A DNA stretch of 49,473 bases from contig URDR01000007.1 in assembly GCA_900546645.1 (NCBI GenBank), forward strand, positions 1 to 49,473, written 5' to 3'. The notes under the pieces are model-generated. The model was not told the DNA's origin, ran no database searches, and was given only the letters and a program-made list of their open reading frames with translations. Shown here piece by piece: positions 25,554 through 33,716 of the stretch; positions within the stretch are counted from its first letter, which is position 1; each line of letters opens with the position of its first letter. The stretch comes from an uncultured Bacteroides sp. (GTDB lineage Bacteria; Bacteroidota; Bacteroidia; Bacteroidales; Bacteroidaceae). The position numbers and the translations under genes were made by a program.

Positions 25554-26525
25554 ATGGAAAAGAGCGATTTGAAAATTGTTTATATGGGAACTCCCGAATT
25601 TGCCGTGGAAAGTCTGCGTCGTTTAGTTGAGGGGGGATATAATGTGGTGGGAGTAATTACGATGCCCGATAAGCCGATGGGGCGTCATGGCAGTGTATTA
25701 CAGCCCAGTCCGGTGAAACAGTATGCCGTATCGCAAGGGCTGAAAGTACTTCAGCCGGAGAAACTGAAAGATGAGGGCTTTTTGGCAGAACTTCGTGCCT
25801 TGGAAGCCGATCTTCAAATTGTTGTGGCTTTTCGCATGTTGCCTGAGGTGGTTTGGAATATGCCCCGTTTAGGAACCTTCAACCTGCATGCTTCCTTACT
25901 GCCGCAATATCGGGGAGCAGCTCCCATTAACTGGGCAGTTATTAATGGAGATACGGAAACAGGTATTACCACTTTCTTCCTAAAGCATGAAATAGATACG
26001 GGAGAAATCATTGATCAGGTGCGTGTCCCTATTGCCGATACCGATAATGTGGAAGTCGTATATAACCGTTTGATGAATTTGGGCGGCGACTTGGTGTTGA
26101 AGACAGTAGATGCTATCCTTGAAGGGAATATAAAGACTACCCCGCAAGAGGAGTTGGCTTCGGAAGAAGACTTGCGTCTGGCGCCTAAAATTTTCAAAGA
26201 AACTTGCCGCATTGACTGGCATGCGGGAGTAAAGCGTGTATATGATTTCGTAAGAGGGCTTTCTCCTTATCCGGCTGCATGGACTGAGTTTTGCCAGGAG
26301 GGAAATGCCCCGTTGATGCTGAAAATCTTTGAAACGGAAAAACAGTTTGTTGCGCATGAATTAGAACCCGGAACCATTGTTACCGACAAGAAAACCTTTT
26401 TCCGTATCGCTTCTACCGATGGCTATATTAATGTGCTCTCGTTGCAGCTTGCCGGGAAAAAACGCATGAGTGTATGCGATTTCCTTCGCGGTTACCGGGC
26501 TGGTGAGGGAGATAAGTGTATGTAA
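25554..26525 (+). CDS. fmt: Methionyl-tRNA formyltransferase
   Basis: Fmt formylates initiator Met-tRNA. The 323-residue length is standard. The N-terminal LKIVYMGTPEFAVESL is followed by the catalytic block FNLHASLLPQYRGAAPINWA and by GDTETGITTFFLKHEIDTGEII. The C-terminal domain (about 210-320) is the tRNA-binding OB fold. The stop is only 5 bases from the stop of the convergent lipoprotein gene. Confidence 0.96.
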   Translation: MEKSDLKIVYMGTPEFAVESLRRLVEGGYNVVGVITMPDKPMGRHGSVLQPSPVKQYAVSQGLKVLQPEKLKDEGFLAELRALEADLQIVVAFRMLPEVVWNMPRLGTFNLHASLLPQYRGAAPINWAVINGDTETGITTFFLKHEIDTGEIIDQVRVPIADTDNVEVVYNRLMNLGGDLVLKTVDAILEGNIKTTPQEELASEEDLRLAPKIFKETCRIDWHAGVKRVYDFVRGLSPYPAAWTEFCQEGNAPLMLKIFETEKQFVAHELEPGTIVTDKKTFFRIASTDGYINVLSLQLAGKKRMSVCDFLRGYRAGEGDKCM

Positions 26526-26530
26526 ACAGC

Positions 26531-27223
26531 TTACTTTTTAACTACCCATTCCGCTTGTGCGTTTGCTCCACTGTGATAGGTAATCTTGAAGCCTTTGATG
26601 TCTTTCTGATTATATTCGGTGATGCCGGACAGGCGGAATGATGTAACGCTCCAAAACTCATGTAGCAGTTCATCTTGCTGCGCATCGTGTCTCAGTTCAA
26701 CCGGCAGCAAGCCATCTTCATCAGGTTGACACACTGTTCTAAGAACCAGACTGACGCGGTGAGGTATTTCCGGGTTGTTTCCTTTAAACCGGTATTGAAT
26801 GTTCAGATGTTCTTTACTGATAGAAGCGCTGGTGATTTGAATCGGGTTATTTCCGAATTCTTCATAGAGTTCGTTGCCTGCTTTGTCTGTACGGTTTATA
26901 TCTTTGGTTGTGACCTTATAGAGTTCCATGATTTTCACTTTTCGTTCTTCGCTCTCTGGAAGAGGGGCTTCGATTTCATTGGCCAAAATGTTAATCATGA
27001 CTCTTTGACCGTCTTTGTCAAGTTCGGCAGCTGTAAATTTGTTGGGATTGGTAGGAACCAATACTCCGTATGAATCAGAGTCGATAATCAGTTTTTCTTC
27101 TTTAATTACAGTTCCTAACGTGGGGTACAAAGTTTCAGGCTGGTTATCGTCAAGGCAAGAGGAAAGTAAGAAGCCACATATTCCTGCACTGATAGCTAAC
27201 GGTAGTGTCTTAAAAAATTTCAT
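26531..27223 (-). CDS. NigD-like lipoprotein
   Basis: This 230-residue lipoprotein has the signal MKFFKTLPLAISAGICGFLL ending at a lipobox SSC (Cys23). Then come Asp-rich residues, the NigD-like N-terminal pattern (YPTLGTVIKEEKLIIDSDSYGVLVPTN, about 33-59, with an OB-like DGQRVMINI) and a C-terminal beta-sandwich with FRLSGI and FKITYHSG. NigD-like proteins are common in Bacteroidales and have no firm function. It points away from the sigma-factor gene. I found no good -7 box upstream. Confidence 0.75.
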   Translation of the reverse strand: MKFFKTLPLAISAGICGFLLSSCLDDNQPETLYPTLGTVIKEEKLIIDSDSYGVLVPTNPNKFTAAELDKDGQRVMINILANEIEAPLPESEERKVKIMELYKVTTKDINRTDKAGNELYEEFGNNPIQITSASISKEHLNIQYRFKGNNPEIPHRVSLVLRTVCQPDEDGLLPVELRHDAQQDELLHEFWSVTSFRLSGITEYNQKDIKGFKITYHSGANAQAEWVVKK

Positions 27224-27351
27224 ATACAGCAGTTGTTTTATTCTATTTTACTTTACTTTTTTGTACATCGTTTGTCATCTCTTCCGAATTTTAGGCTAAA
27301 TCATTCAGCTCACTTCGATTTAAGCATTAAAAAAAGAAAGGAAAGGCCAAT

Positions 27352-27422
27352 ATACTGCATCCTTTTATGTTAAATCACTTTAACAAGAAGAAATACTGCG
27401 TCAGATGCAGTATTTTTGCATC
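27352..27422 (+). promoter_or_regulatory. Sigma-factor promoter with overlapping dyads
   Basis: The -7 box TATTTTTGC is at 27411-27419. AAATACTGC (27391-27399) and GCAGTATTT (27407-27415) form a perfect 9-base dyad with a 7-base spacer that runs into the -7 box. A second ATACTGCATC at 27352-27361 is the exact inverse of GATGCAGTAT at 27404-27413. GATGCA (27404-27409) also pairs with TGCATC (27417-27422). This arrangement looks like an operator for a repressor or for autoregulation. Confidence 0.6.
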
Positions 27423-27461
27423 TATCTCATTTTACTAACAAAAAGCACGGAAACAGTTGAT

Positions 27462-28010
27462 ATGACGGAAGAAGAATTAGCGTTACTATGTAAACAGGCA
27501 GACAGGAAGGCGCAAAAAGAGCTCTATGAGCAGCATGGTGGCCGGTTGTTTGCTATCTGTCTTCGTTATATCAGTGAACGAGAGGCGGCTGAGGATGTTT
27601 TTCATGATGGAATTATACGAATCTTCCAGTCGATAGGTTCTCAGTTTACTTATCAGGGCGAAGGTTCCCTGAAAGCATGGCTTTCACGGGTGATGGTTAA
27701 TGAGGCTTTGGGTTATTTGCGTAAAAAGAATGCGCAGATCAAGCAGGAAGTTCTCATGGATGAAGTCCCCGATATGCAAGAAGAGGATGAAAGTGAAATG
27801 AATGATATTCCGCAGACCGAACTCATGCGCTTGATAAGCGAACTGCCGGACGGCTATCGTACCGTTTTTAATCTGTATGTATTCGAAGAAAAAAGTCATA
27901 AGGAGATAGCTGCCTTATTGGGAATAACTGAACATACCTCTTCTTCGCAGTTTTACCGTGCAAAAACGTTATTGGCTAAAAAAATTAATGAATATAGAAA
28001 GAACTTATAA
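27462..28010 (+). CDS. ECF-type RNA polymerase sigma factor
   Basis: The product is about 182 residues. Sigma region 2 is ALCLRY-like (RLFAICLRYISEREAAEDVFHDGIIRIF, about 29-56), followed by WLSRVMVNEALGYLRKK. Region 4 is LPDGYRTVFNLYVFEEKSHKEIAALLGI with the helix-turn-helix. The longest frame starts at 27405, but the -7 box at 27411-27419 lies inside it, so the start must be ATG 27462. The next gene begins directly after the stop and is the likely partner controlling it. Confidence 0.9.
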   Translation: MTEEELALLCKQADRKAQKELYEQHGGRLFAICLRYISEREAAEDVFHDGIIRIFQSIGSQFTYQGEGSLKAWLSRVMVNEALGYLRKKNAQIKQEVLMDEVPDMQEEDESEMNDIPQTELMRLISELPDGYRTVFNLYVFEEKSHKEIAALLGITEHTSSSQFYRAKTLLAKKINEYRKNL

Positions 28011-29315
28011 ATGATGAAGGACGAACAAAAATGGATGCAAAATATCCGTAACAGGATGGATGACTACTCTGAACCTCTTCCTTCAGATATGTGGAAACGG
28101 GTGGAAAAGAGCTTGGATACCCCTAAAGTGATTCCGATGTGGAGGCGCTGGCAAGCTGTTGCTGCCGTGGGGTTGATAGCTGTGGTTTCTTCGCTGACTT
28201 GCTGGTTTTGGTTTTCGCCTGCGGCTGATTTGCTGGAGCATCAGGGACGGCAACTGGCACAACAGGAAATGCCGGCTGTACTGCGGGAAGAACGTATGTC
28301 TTTATCTGTGGCAGAACCGATGCCGGTAGTTGAATCTGAAACAGAAATGGTTGCCGTTGTGATGCGTCAGGATGGAAAGTCTTTAAGTAATAAGACGGTT
28401 TCAGACGGGCTTATGTGTGCAGTTCAGCCAGTTGTACAGAGAGAAGAAGAGTCGGTTGTTGCAGACTCCAAATCCCTTCATCAGGAGGATGAAAAACAAC
28501 TTGACTCAGATGGGAAAAAAGAGGTGAAAACAAGAAGGGCTATGTTGCGAGCCGATCGTGAACGGATGAAAAAGAATGCGCAGCACGTTGAGGAAACTCA
28601 TTCGGCAGGGAGCCGGTCGGTTCAGTTTGGGGTGGCAGCCGGAAATATCCCTTATAGTTCATCGAGCTCATTTGGAGGCTTTGGACGTATGGCTTCACGT
28701 ACATTTCACGCTTCAGGTGATTTGCTGATGAATGCAGTGAGCGACAAGTCAACGGCATATAGTCAAGTGTTGTTTAATAATCGGGAGCAGACTCCTGTTA
28801 CTGATATTCATCATCGTATGCCGGTAACAGCAGGTGCTTCTGTTAAGTGGAATTTAAAGAAAGGATGGGCTTTGGAAACAGGCTTGACCTATACAATACT
28901 TTCGTCTGAGTCGCACGCTGGTTCACAGGCTTCTTATATGGAAGAGGAATGGAAGTTGCATTATATCGGTATTCCATTGAAAGTGCATCGTTCGATTTGG
29001 GAAAGCAAGCATTTCCATATTTATGCTTCTGCCGGAGGAGCGGTTGAGAAAAGTGTTTCTGGAAATCTGGAGACGGTTTATGTAACGGGTACAGAGCGCG
29101 AAAGTGAAAGTTCGTCCTTGCACGTCAGTGAACTGCAATGGTCTGTTTCGGCTGCAGCCGGAGCACAGGTTAACTTTACTCCTTCCTTCGGACTTTATGT
29201 AGAGCCGGGAGTTGCTTATTATTTTGATGATGGAAGCGATGTGGAAACCTTCCGTAAAGACCATCCTTTGAGTTTTAATCTCCAGCTTGGCTTGCGTTTC
29301 AGTTTCGGGAAATAA
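28011..29315 (+). CDS. Inner-membrane segment plus C-terminal outer-membrane beta-barrel protein, sigma-factor partner
   Basis: The 434-residue product opens with a short cytoplasmic stretch containing WMQNIRNRMDDYSEPLPSDMW, a motif frequent next to ECF sigma factors in Bacteroidales. One membrane helix follows (about 48-68), then a long charged, probably disordered linker (about 70-200). The C-terminal beta-barrel domain (about 255-434) has alternating patterns such as WALETGLTYTILSSES and ends in FNLQLGLRFSFGK. The start directly follows the sigma stop (TAAATG). A role as an anti-sigma-like regulator is inferred from position and layout. A typical anti-sigma zinc motif is absent. Confidence 0.75.
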   Translation: MMKDEQKWMQNIRNRMDDYSEPLPSDMWKRVEKSLDTPKVIPMWRRWQAVAAVGLIAVVSSLTCWFWFSPAADLLEHQGRQLAQQEMPAVLREERMSLSVAEPMPVVESETEMVAVVMRQDGKSLSNKTVSDGLMCAVQPVVQREEESVVADSKSLHQEDEKQLDSDGKKEVKTRRAMLRADRERMKKNAQHVEETHSAGSRSVQFGVAAGNIPYSSSSSFGGFGRMASRTFHASGDLLMNAVSDKSTAYSQVLFNNREQTPVTDIHHRMPVTAGASVKWNLKKGWALETGLTYTILSSESHAGSQASYMEEEWKLHYIGIPLKVHRSIWESKHFHIYASAGGAVEKSVSGNLETVYVTGTERESESSSLHVSELQWSVSAAAGAQVNFTPSFGLYVEPGVAYYFDDGSDVETFRKDHPLSFNLQLGLRFSFGK

Positions 29316-29355
29316 AATCTTTTCATTATGCGTTTCTGTTCCTGAAAAATATCCT

Positions 29356-29363
29356 TACCTTTG
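29356..29363 (+). promoter_or_regulatory. -7 box of the rpe promoter
   Basis: TACCTTTG matches TAnnTTTG. It lies after the start of the longest rpe frame (29287) and so rules that start out. The likely ATG is 22 bases downstream. Confidence 0.6.
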
Positions 29364-29385
29364 TGTAATAATGATTAAACAGATT

Positions 29386-30048
29386 ATGGCAAATACGGTA
29401 AAAATAGCTCCATCTTTGCTTTCCGCAAATTTCTCAGACTTAAGGAGCGACTTGGAACAGATTAATCAGAGTGAAGCCGACTGGCTGCATTTAGATGTAA
29501 TGGACGGAGTATTCGTGCCGAATATATCCTTTGGTTTCCCGGTGTTGAAGCATGTCGCGAAGCTGTCAGAGAAACCCCTTGATGTGCATTTGATGATTGT
29601 ACAGCCGGAGAAGTTTATCAGCGAAGTGAAGGCGCTGGGGGCAATGATGATGAATGTGCATTATGAAGCTTGTCCTCATCTTCACCGGGTTATTCAGCAG
29701 ATAAAAGAAGCAGGAATGAAAGCGGGTGTTACTTTAAATCCGGCAACTCCGGTGTCATTGCTTAGCGATATAATAGAAGAAGTAGATATGGTATTGCTGA
29801 TGAGTGTGAATCCGGGTTTCGGTGGTCAGAAGTTTATTCCTCATACCTTATGTAAGGTGCGTGAACTGCGTGAGTTGATAACCCGTACGGGCTCACATGC
29901 GCTGATTGAAGTAGACGGGGGAGTGAATGCTGACACAGCTCCAGCTTTGATAGAGGCAGGGGCAGATGTGCTGGTAGCAGGAAGTGCCGTGTTTGGTGCG
30001 CCAGATAAGGCAGAAGCCGTACGCCTGCTGAAGTTTGGAGGAGAATGA
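29386..30048 (+). CDS. rpe: Ribulose-phosphate 3-epimerase
   Basis: Rpe interconverts ribulose 5-phosphate and xylulose 5-phosphate in the pentose phosphate pathway. The 220-residue form starting at ATG 29386 has normal length. It shows the conserved IAPSLLSANF, LHLDVMDGVFVPN, DVHLMIVQPE, VLLMSVNPGFGGQKF and EVDGGVN blocks that make the metal and phosphate sites. The longer frame from 29287 overlaps the barrel gene and starts upstream of the promoter. An alternative ATG is at 29371. The comEC-like gene follows after one base. Confidence 0.95.
   Translation: MANTVKIAPSLLSANFSDLRSDLEQINQSEADWLHLDVMDGVFVPNISFGFPVLKHVAKLSEKPLDVHLMIVQPEKFISEVKALGAMMMNVHYEACPHLHRVIQQIKEAGMKAGVTLNPATPVSLLSDIIEEVDMVLLMSVNPGFGGQKFIPHTLCKVRELRELITRTGSHALIEVDGGVNADTAPALIEAGADVLVAGSAVFGAPDKAEAVRLLKFGGE
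30037..30043 (+). promoter_or_regulatory. Shine-Dalgarno-like site deciding the comEC start
   Basis: GGAGGAG lies 6 bases before GTG 30050. It is one of the few strong purine sites in the window, where most genes lack one. It favours GTG 30050 over the more upstream TTG 30035. Confidence 0.5.
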
Positions 30049-30049
30049 G

Positions 30050-31642
30050 GTGGAAAACGCTCCGCACTTTACAGCCTATCCTTTATTCCGGTTGACGCTT
30101 TGGATGGCGACCGGAATTTTTTTATTTAATACGCTGACGGTTGATTGGTTGACATGGGAACCGGTAGCTTTGACTTTTGGTGCAACTGTTTTAATTCTTT
30201 TCTGTCTTTACCGAGGGTCGGGATATAATCGGCGTTTTCTTTTTGGAGTGGTTGGAGGAGTGGCCTTTGCGCTGTTAGGAGGTACGCGGGTGCTGATGGA
30301 ACATGAGCGAGTATATTTCACATGGGATGGGAAGAAGCAGCTTTATTGTGGCGTGATAGAAACGGTGCCTGAGGTACGGGGTAAGACTTTGCAGGCAGAA
30401 GTTCGTTTGTCGTCGGTCCGGTCTGTAGAAGATACGTTACCCCCACGGATGCTGCATCATTCCATTTTGCTTTACTGGGTGTCCGATTCGCTTGCTGCTC
30501 CTTTGTGCTGTGGAGATAGTGTTTGTTTTTATGGTCAGGTCTCCCGTCCGTCTCTTAAAGAGGCAGGTTTTGATTATGCGGTTTATTTGGAGCGGAAAGG
30601 AATAAGTGGTACAGCTGTGGCTTTTTCTGGCCATTGGAAGCGTTTACCTGGCAGCCGTAGATTGACATTGCGCCAGCATGCAGCCGTTATGCAACGAAAA
30701 ATCAGTGAAGTTTATCGCTCATGGGGGTTGCGGGGAGAAGAGCTTGCTGTAGTTTCCGCCTTGACGGTAGGCGATAAGAGGGAACTGACTCCCGGTCTGA
30801 GAGCAACATATAATGCGGCCGGAGCTAGCCATGTACTTGCCTTGTCCGGATTACATGTGGGCATTCTTGCCGGGATGTTGATGGGGCTGTTTTATCCGTT
30901 TACGCGTTTTCGCTCAGGAAGGCAGATTGTTTCCTTTGCGGTGGTTGCCCTGCTGTGGGCTTTTGCTTTTATTGCAGGATTGAGCCCCTCTGTGGTGCGT
31001 GCTGTAACCATGTTTTCGCTATATGTATTAGCCTCTTTGCTGACCGAAGTACGCTTTTCCGGAATGCCTTCATTGGTATTTGCTGCATTTCTGATGTTGC
31101 TTTACCAGCCTTTTTATCTTTTTGATGTCAGCTTTCAGCTGTCGTTTGTGGCAGTAGCTTCTATCCTTTGTTTTTATCCGCTGATCTCGGCATATTGTCC
31201 GTTCCAGCATTCAGGCTTGAGATACGTGTGGAATATACTTGCACTTTCTTTTGTGGCACAACTGGGTACCTTGCCGTTTGTGTTGTGTTATTTTGGAACT
31301 TTTCCTTCTTATTTTCTGCTTGCAAACTTATTTGTTTCCCCGCTGGCTGTCTGTATACTGGGAAGTGCCCTTGCTTCCTTTCTGCTGGCACCTGTCCCTT
31401 TAGTTGGCAAATGGGCTGTGTGTGTATTGCAATTTTCAGCAGAAGCGTTAAATACATCGATGGCGTGGGTGAAAGGGCTTTCAGGCTCTCAGCTTACCTC
31501 CTTGCATGTGTCAGGCTTTCAGGCATTGTTGCTGTGTGTGGAATTGTTGATGGTTTATGCCTATGGATTATATCATAAGCGGTATTGTTTAATCGGTATG
31601 CTGCTATTGGCCGATATCTTTATTCTCTCTTTGTTTTTTTGA
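30050..31642 (+). CDS. ComEC/Rec2-family DNA-channel protein
   Basis: The product is about 530 residues and very hydrophobic, with an N-terminal soluble DUF4131-like domain (about 65-190) and a Competence domain (about 220-500). The conserved block reads LRATYNAAGASHVLALSGLHVGILAG, followed by GLSPSVVRAVTMFS and FDVSFQLSFVAVASILC. In competent bacteria ComEC carries single-stranded DNA through the inner membrane. The C-terminal metallo-beta-lactamase domain of longer ComECs is absent. GTG 30050 is preferred over TTG 30035 because of the purine site at 30037-30043. No other competence gene is nearby. Confidence 0.85.
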   Translation: MENAPHFTAYPLFRLTLWMATGIFLFNTLTVDWLTWEPVALTFGATVLILFCLYRGSGYNRRFLFGVVGGVAFALLGGTRVLMEHERVYFTWDGKKQLYCGVIETVPEVRGKTLQAEVRLSSVRSVEDTLPPRMLHHSILLYWVSDSLAAPLCCGDSVCFYGQVSRPSLKEAGFDYAVYLERKGISGTAVAFSGHWKRLPGSRRLTLRQHAAVMQRKISEVYRSWGLRGEELAVVSALTVGDKRELTPGLRATYNAAGASHVLALSGLHVGILAGMLMGLFYPFTRFRSGRQIVSFAVVALLWAFAFIAGLSPSVVRAVTMFSLYVLASLLTEVRFSGMPSLVFAAFLMLLYQPFYLFDVSFQLSFVAVASILCFYPLISAYCPFQHSGLRYVWNILALSFVAQLGTLPFVLCYFGTFPSYFLLANLFVSPLAVCILGSALASFLLAPVPLVGKWAVCVLQFSAEALNTSMAWVKGLSGSQLTSLHVSGFQALLLCVELLMVYAYGLYHKRYCLIGMLLLADIFILSLFF

Positions 31643-31653
31643 TATAAGACATT

Positions 31654-31749
31654 GGTTCAGTACTTCCCCGAGCATACCGCAGTACTTCCCTGAAAGTACT
31701 CGAGTATTTCCGTGAGAGTACTTCAGTACTTCCTTGGAAGTACTGAACC
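31654..31749. repeat. Palindromic tandem array, 22-base period, four copies
   Basis: Units begin at 31659, 31681, 31703 and 31725. The second to fourth units each form a hairpin of the type AGTACTTCC plus GRRAGTACT. The whole array is framed by a perfect 14-base inverted repeat, GGTTCAGTACTTCC (31654-31667) and GGAAGTACTGAACC (31736-31749). No spacer differences suggest CRISPR. It starts 11 bases after the comEC stop. Confidence 0.8.
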
Positions 31750-31831
31750 CTTGTCTGCAACTTTCACTGAAAGGGCTGTAGCGGCAGAATAAAATATCCG
31801 TTTAATGCGGGGATGAATGGAAATAAATTTG

Positions 31832-31839
31832 TACTTTTG
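31832..31839 (+). promoter_or_regulatory. -7 box of the nrnA promoter
   Basis: TACTTTTG matches TAnnTTTG and is 39 bases before the ATG at 31879. Confidence 0.55.
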
Positions 31840-31878
31840 TCTTCTAATAAGCTAAAGTATTAGATTTAAAAAACATAT

Positions 31879-32916
31879 ATGTTATCAAAAGTAATTCTTC
31901 AAGCCAATATTGATAAAGTAGAAACCTATTTTGACCGGGCAGAAAAAATAGTTATTGTGACACATGTCTCGCCAGATGGTGATGCGCTGGGCTCTTCGTT
32001 GGGGCTGTATCATTATCTTGTAAGTCAGGACAAGGACGTACATGTTATTGTACCCAATGCTTTTCCCGATTTTTTGCGCTGGATGCCCGGAGCCAAAGAT
32101 ATAATCCGTTACGATAAATATGCAGAGTTTGCCGACAAGTTGATTCTTGAAGCCGATGTAATTTGCTGTCTTGATTTCAATGCGTTGTCGCGCATTGATG
32201 CGGTGGCTAAACCGGTGGCTGAATCAAAAGCCCGTAAGGTAATGATTGACCATCATTTAAATCCGGAGCCTTTCTGCCGTGTGACGATTTCACACCCCGG
32301 CATCTCTTCGACCTCCGAACTGGTATTCCGTCTGATATGCCGCATGGGCTGTTTTGATGATATCACTTTGGAAGGAGCCGAATGTATTTATACCGGTATG
32401 ATGACCGATACGGGTGGATTTACCTATAACTCAAACGATCGGGAAATTTATTTCATCATCAGCGAATTGCTGTCGAAAGGAATTGATAAGGATGAAATCT
32501 ATCGGAAGGTATTTCATACCTATTCAGAAAACCGCCTGCGTCTGATGGGGTATGTGCTTTATGAAAAAATGCAAGTATTTCCCCCCTTCCGTGCAGCACT
32601 GATTTGTCTCTCACAGGCAGAACAGGAGCGCTTTTGCAGTGTAAAAGGTGATACGGAAGGCTTTGTTAATATGCCTTTGCAGATAAAAGACGTTTGCTTT
32701 TCGGCCTTTTTACGTGAGGATGCCGAAAAGAAAATGATTAAAGTATCCTTGCGTTCAGTCGGGACATTCCCTTGTAATCAGGTGGCTTCGGAATTCTTTA
32801 ATGGCGGAGGACATCTGAATGCATCGGGAGGTGAGTTTTATGGAAGCATGGATGAGGCAGTAAATCTTTTCAAGCAAGCTTTGGTTAAGTTCGAAAATCA
32901 ATTATTGAAAAGTTAA
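31879..32916 (+). CDS. nrnA: DHH-family phosphoesterase (NrnA-like oligoribonuclease/pAp phosphatase)
   Basis: This 345-residue DHH/DHHA1 enzyme probably hydrolyses nanoRNA and 3'-phosphoadenosine 5'-phosphate. Metal-binding motifs in order are VTHVSPDGDALGSSLG, DVICCLDFN, MIDHHLNPEPF (the DHH box) and MTDTGGFTYNS. The C-terminal DHHA1 domain ends with the substrate loop FNGGGHLNASGGEFYG. It has its own promoter. The symbol is by family similarity. Confidence 0.9.
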   Translation: MLSKVILQANIDKVETYFDRAEKIVIVTHVSPDGDALGSSLGLYHYLVSQDKDVHVIVPNAFPDFLRWMPGAKDIIRYDKYAEFADKLILEADVICCLDFNALSRIDAVAKPVAESKARKVMIDHHLNPEPFCRVTISHPGISSTSELVFRLICRMGCFDDITLEGAECIYTGMMTDTGGFTYNSNDREIYFIISELLSKGIDKDEIYRKVFHTYSENRLRLMGYVLYEKMQVFPPFRAALICLSQAEQERFCSVKGDTEGFVNMPLQIKDVCFSAFLREDAEKKMIKVSLRSVGTFPCNQVASEFFNGGGHLNASGGEFYGSMDEAVNLFKQALVKFENQLLKS

Positions 32917-32981
32917 GTAAATTATCCTATAAAATTAGTTATTTATTTTCTGCTTAGGGGCAGATATGTCGGGCAATTTAT

Positions 32982-32990
32982 TACTTTTGC
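32982..32990 (+). promoter_or_regulatory. -7 box of the DUF4827 gene promoter
   Basis: TACTTTTGC matches TAnnTTTG and lies 27 bases before the ATG at 33018. Confidence 0.6.
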
Positions 32991-33017
32991 CCTTCGTAAT
33001 AAAAGAAACAAGAAAGA

Positions 33018-33686
33018 ATGAAAAAGATACAATTATCTCTGTTGTTCGTCGTTTGTACGGTTGCTTTAGGTTTACAAAGTTGTAATAATGGCAAAACTTA
33101 TGCTGAAATGAAGGAAGAAGAGGCCGATGCCATCGAACGCTTTAAAAGTAAGCTTACCGATTCGATTGGGGCTACCTTTATCAGTGAGAGCCAGTTTATT
33201 GCTCAGGATTCGATGACAAAAGCCAATGAATTTGTCTTATTCGATGAAAGTGGGGTTTATATGAACATTTCGTATAAAGGAGATGGAGATAAAGTACTGG
33301 AAGACGGTGATCATGATATGCTGACCCGTTTCATGGAAATTGCTATCCAGAGTCGTGATAATATGTTCTCTGCTGGAGATACATTAGCCGGGAACTTGCG
33401 TATGAACAGCTATCCTTCGTCTGAAAATTTTAAGGTGACCATTAGCGGTAATTCTTATTCCGGTTCTTTTCAGGAAAGAAATTCAATTATGTATCAAACC
33501 TATAGCAGTACCGCTGTTCCTTCGGGCTGGCTGTTGCCTTTGCGCTTCTTGAAGGTAGGACGTACCACCGATTCAAAAAAGATTGCCCGTGTACGTCTGA
33601 TTGTTCCTCACAGCGAAGGCTCTTCATTGGCTATGCAGTATGTATATCCATGTTATTATGAAATAACCTATAGTTTAGCTAAATAA
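33018..33686 (+). CDS. DUF4827-type lipoprotein
   Basis: This 222-residue protein has the lipoprotein signal MKKIQLSLLFVVCTVALGL ending at QSC (Cys22), so it should be anchored in the cell envelope. The mature part begins NNGKTYAEMKEEEADAIERF, the pattern I associate with DUF4827, a Bacteroidales family of unknown function. A beta-rich region with GWLLPLRFLKVGR follows. It lies 30 bases before the phosphohexomutase gene and may be co-transcribed with it. Confidence 0.75.
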   Translation: MKKIQLSLLFVVCTVALGLQSCNNGKTYAEMKEEEADAIERFKSKLTDSIGATFISESQFIAQDSMTKANEFVLFDESGVYMNISYKGDGDKVLEDGDHDMLTRFMEIAIQSRDNMFSAGDTLAGNLRMNSYPSSENFKVTISGNSYSGSFQERNSIMYQTYSSTAVPSGWLLPLRFLKVGRTTDSKKIARVRLIVPHSEGSSLAMQYVYPCYYEITYSLAK

Positions 33687-33716
33687 ACACTATCTATCTT
33701 AAAAAGGAGATAACAA

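Noticed and set aside
27405..27461. N-terminal extension of the sigma factor
   Set aside because: The promoter -7 box and dyad lie inside it, so it cannot be translated from that promoter.
29287..29385. N-terminal extension of Rpe
   Set aside because: It overlaps the barrel gene, contains the rpe -7 box and has no counterpart in the normal Rpe length.
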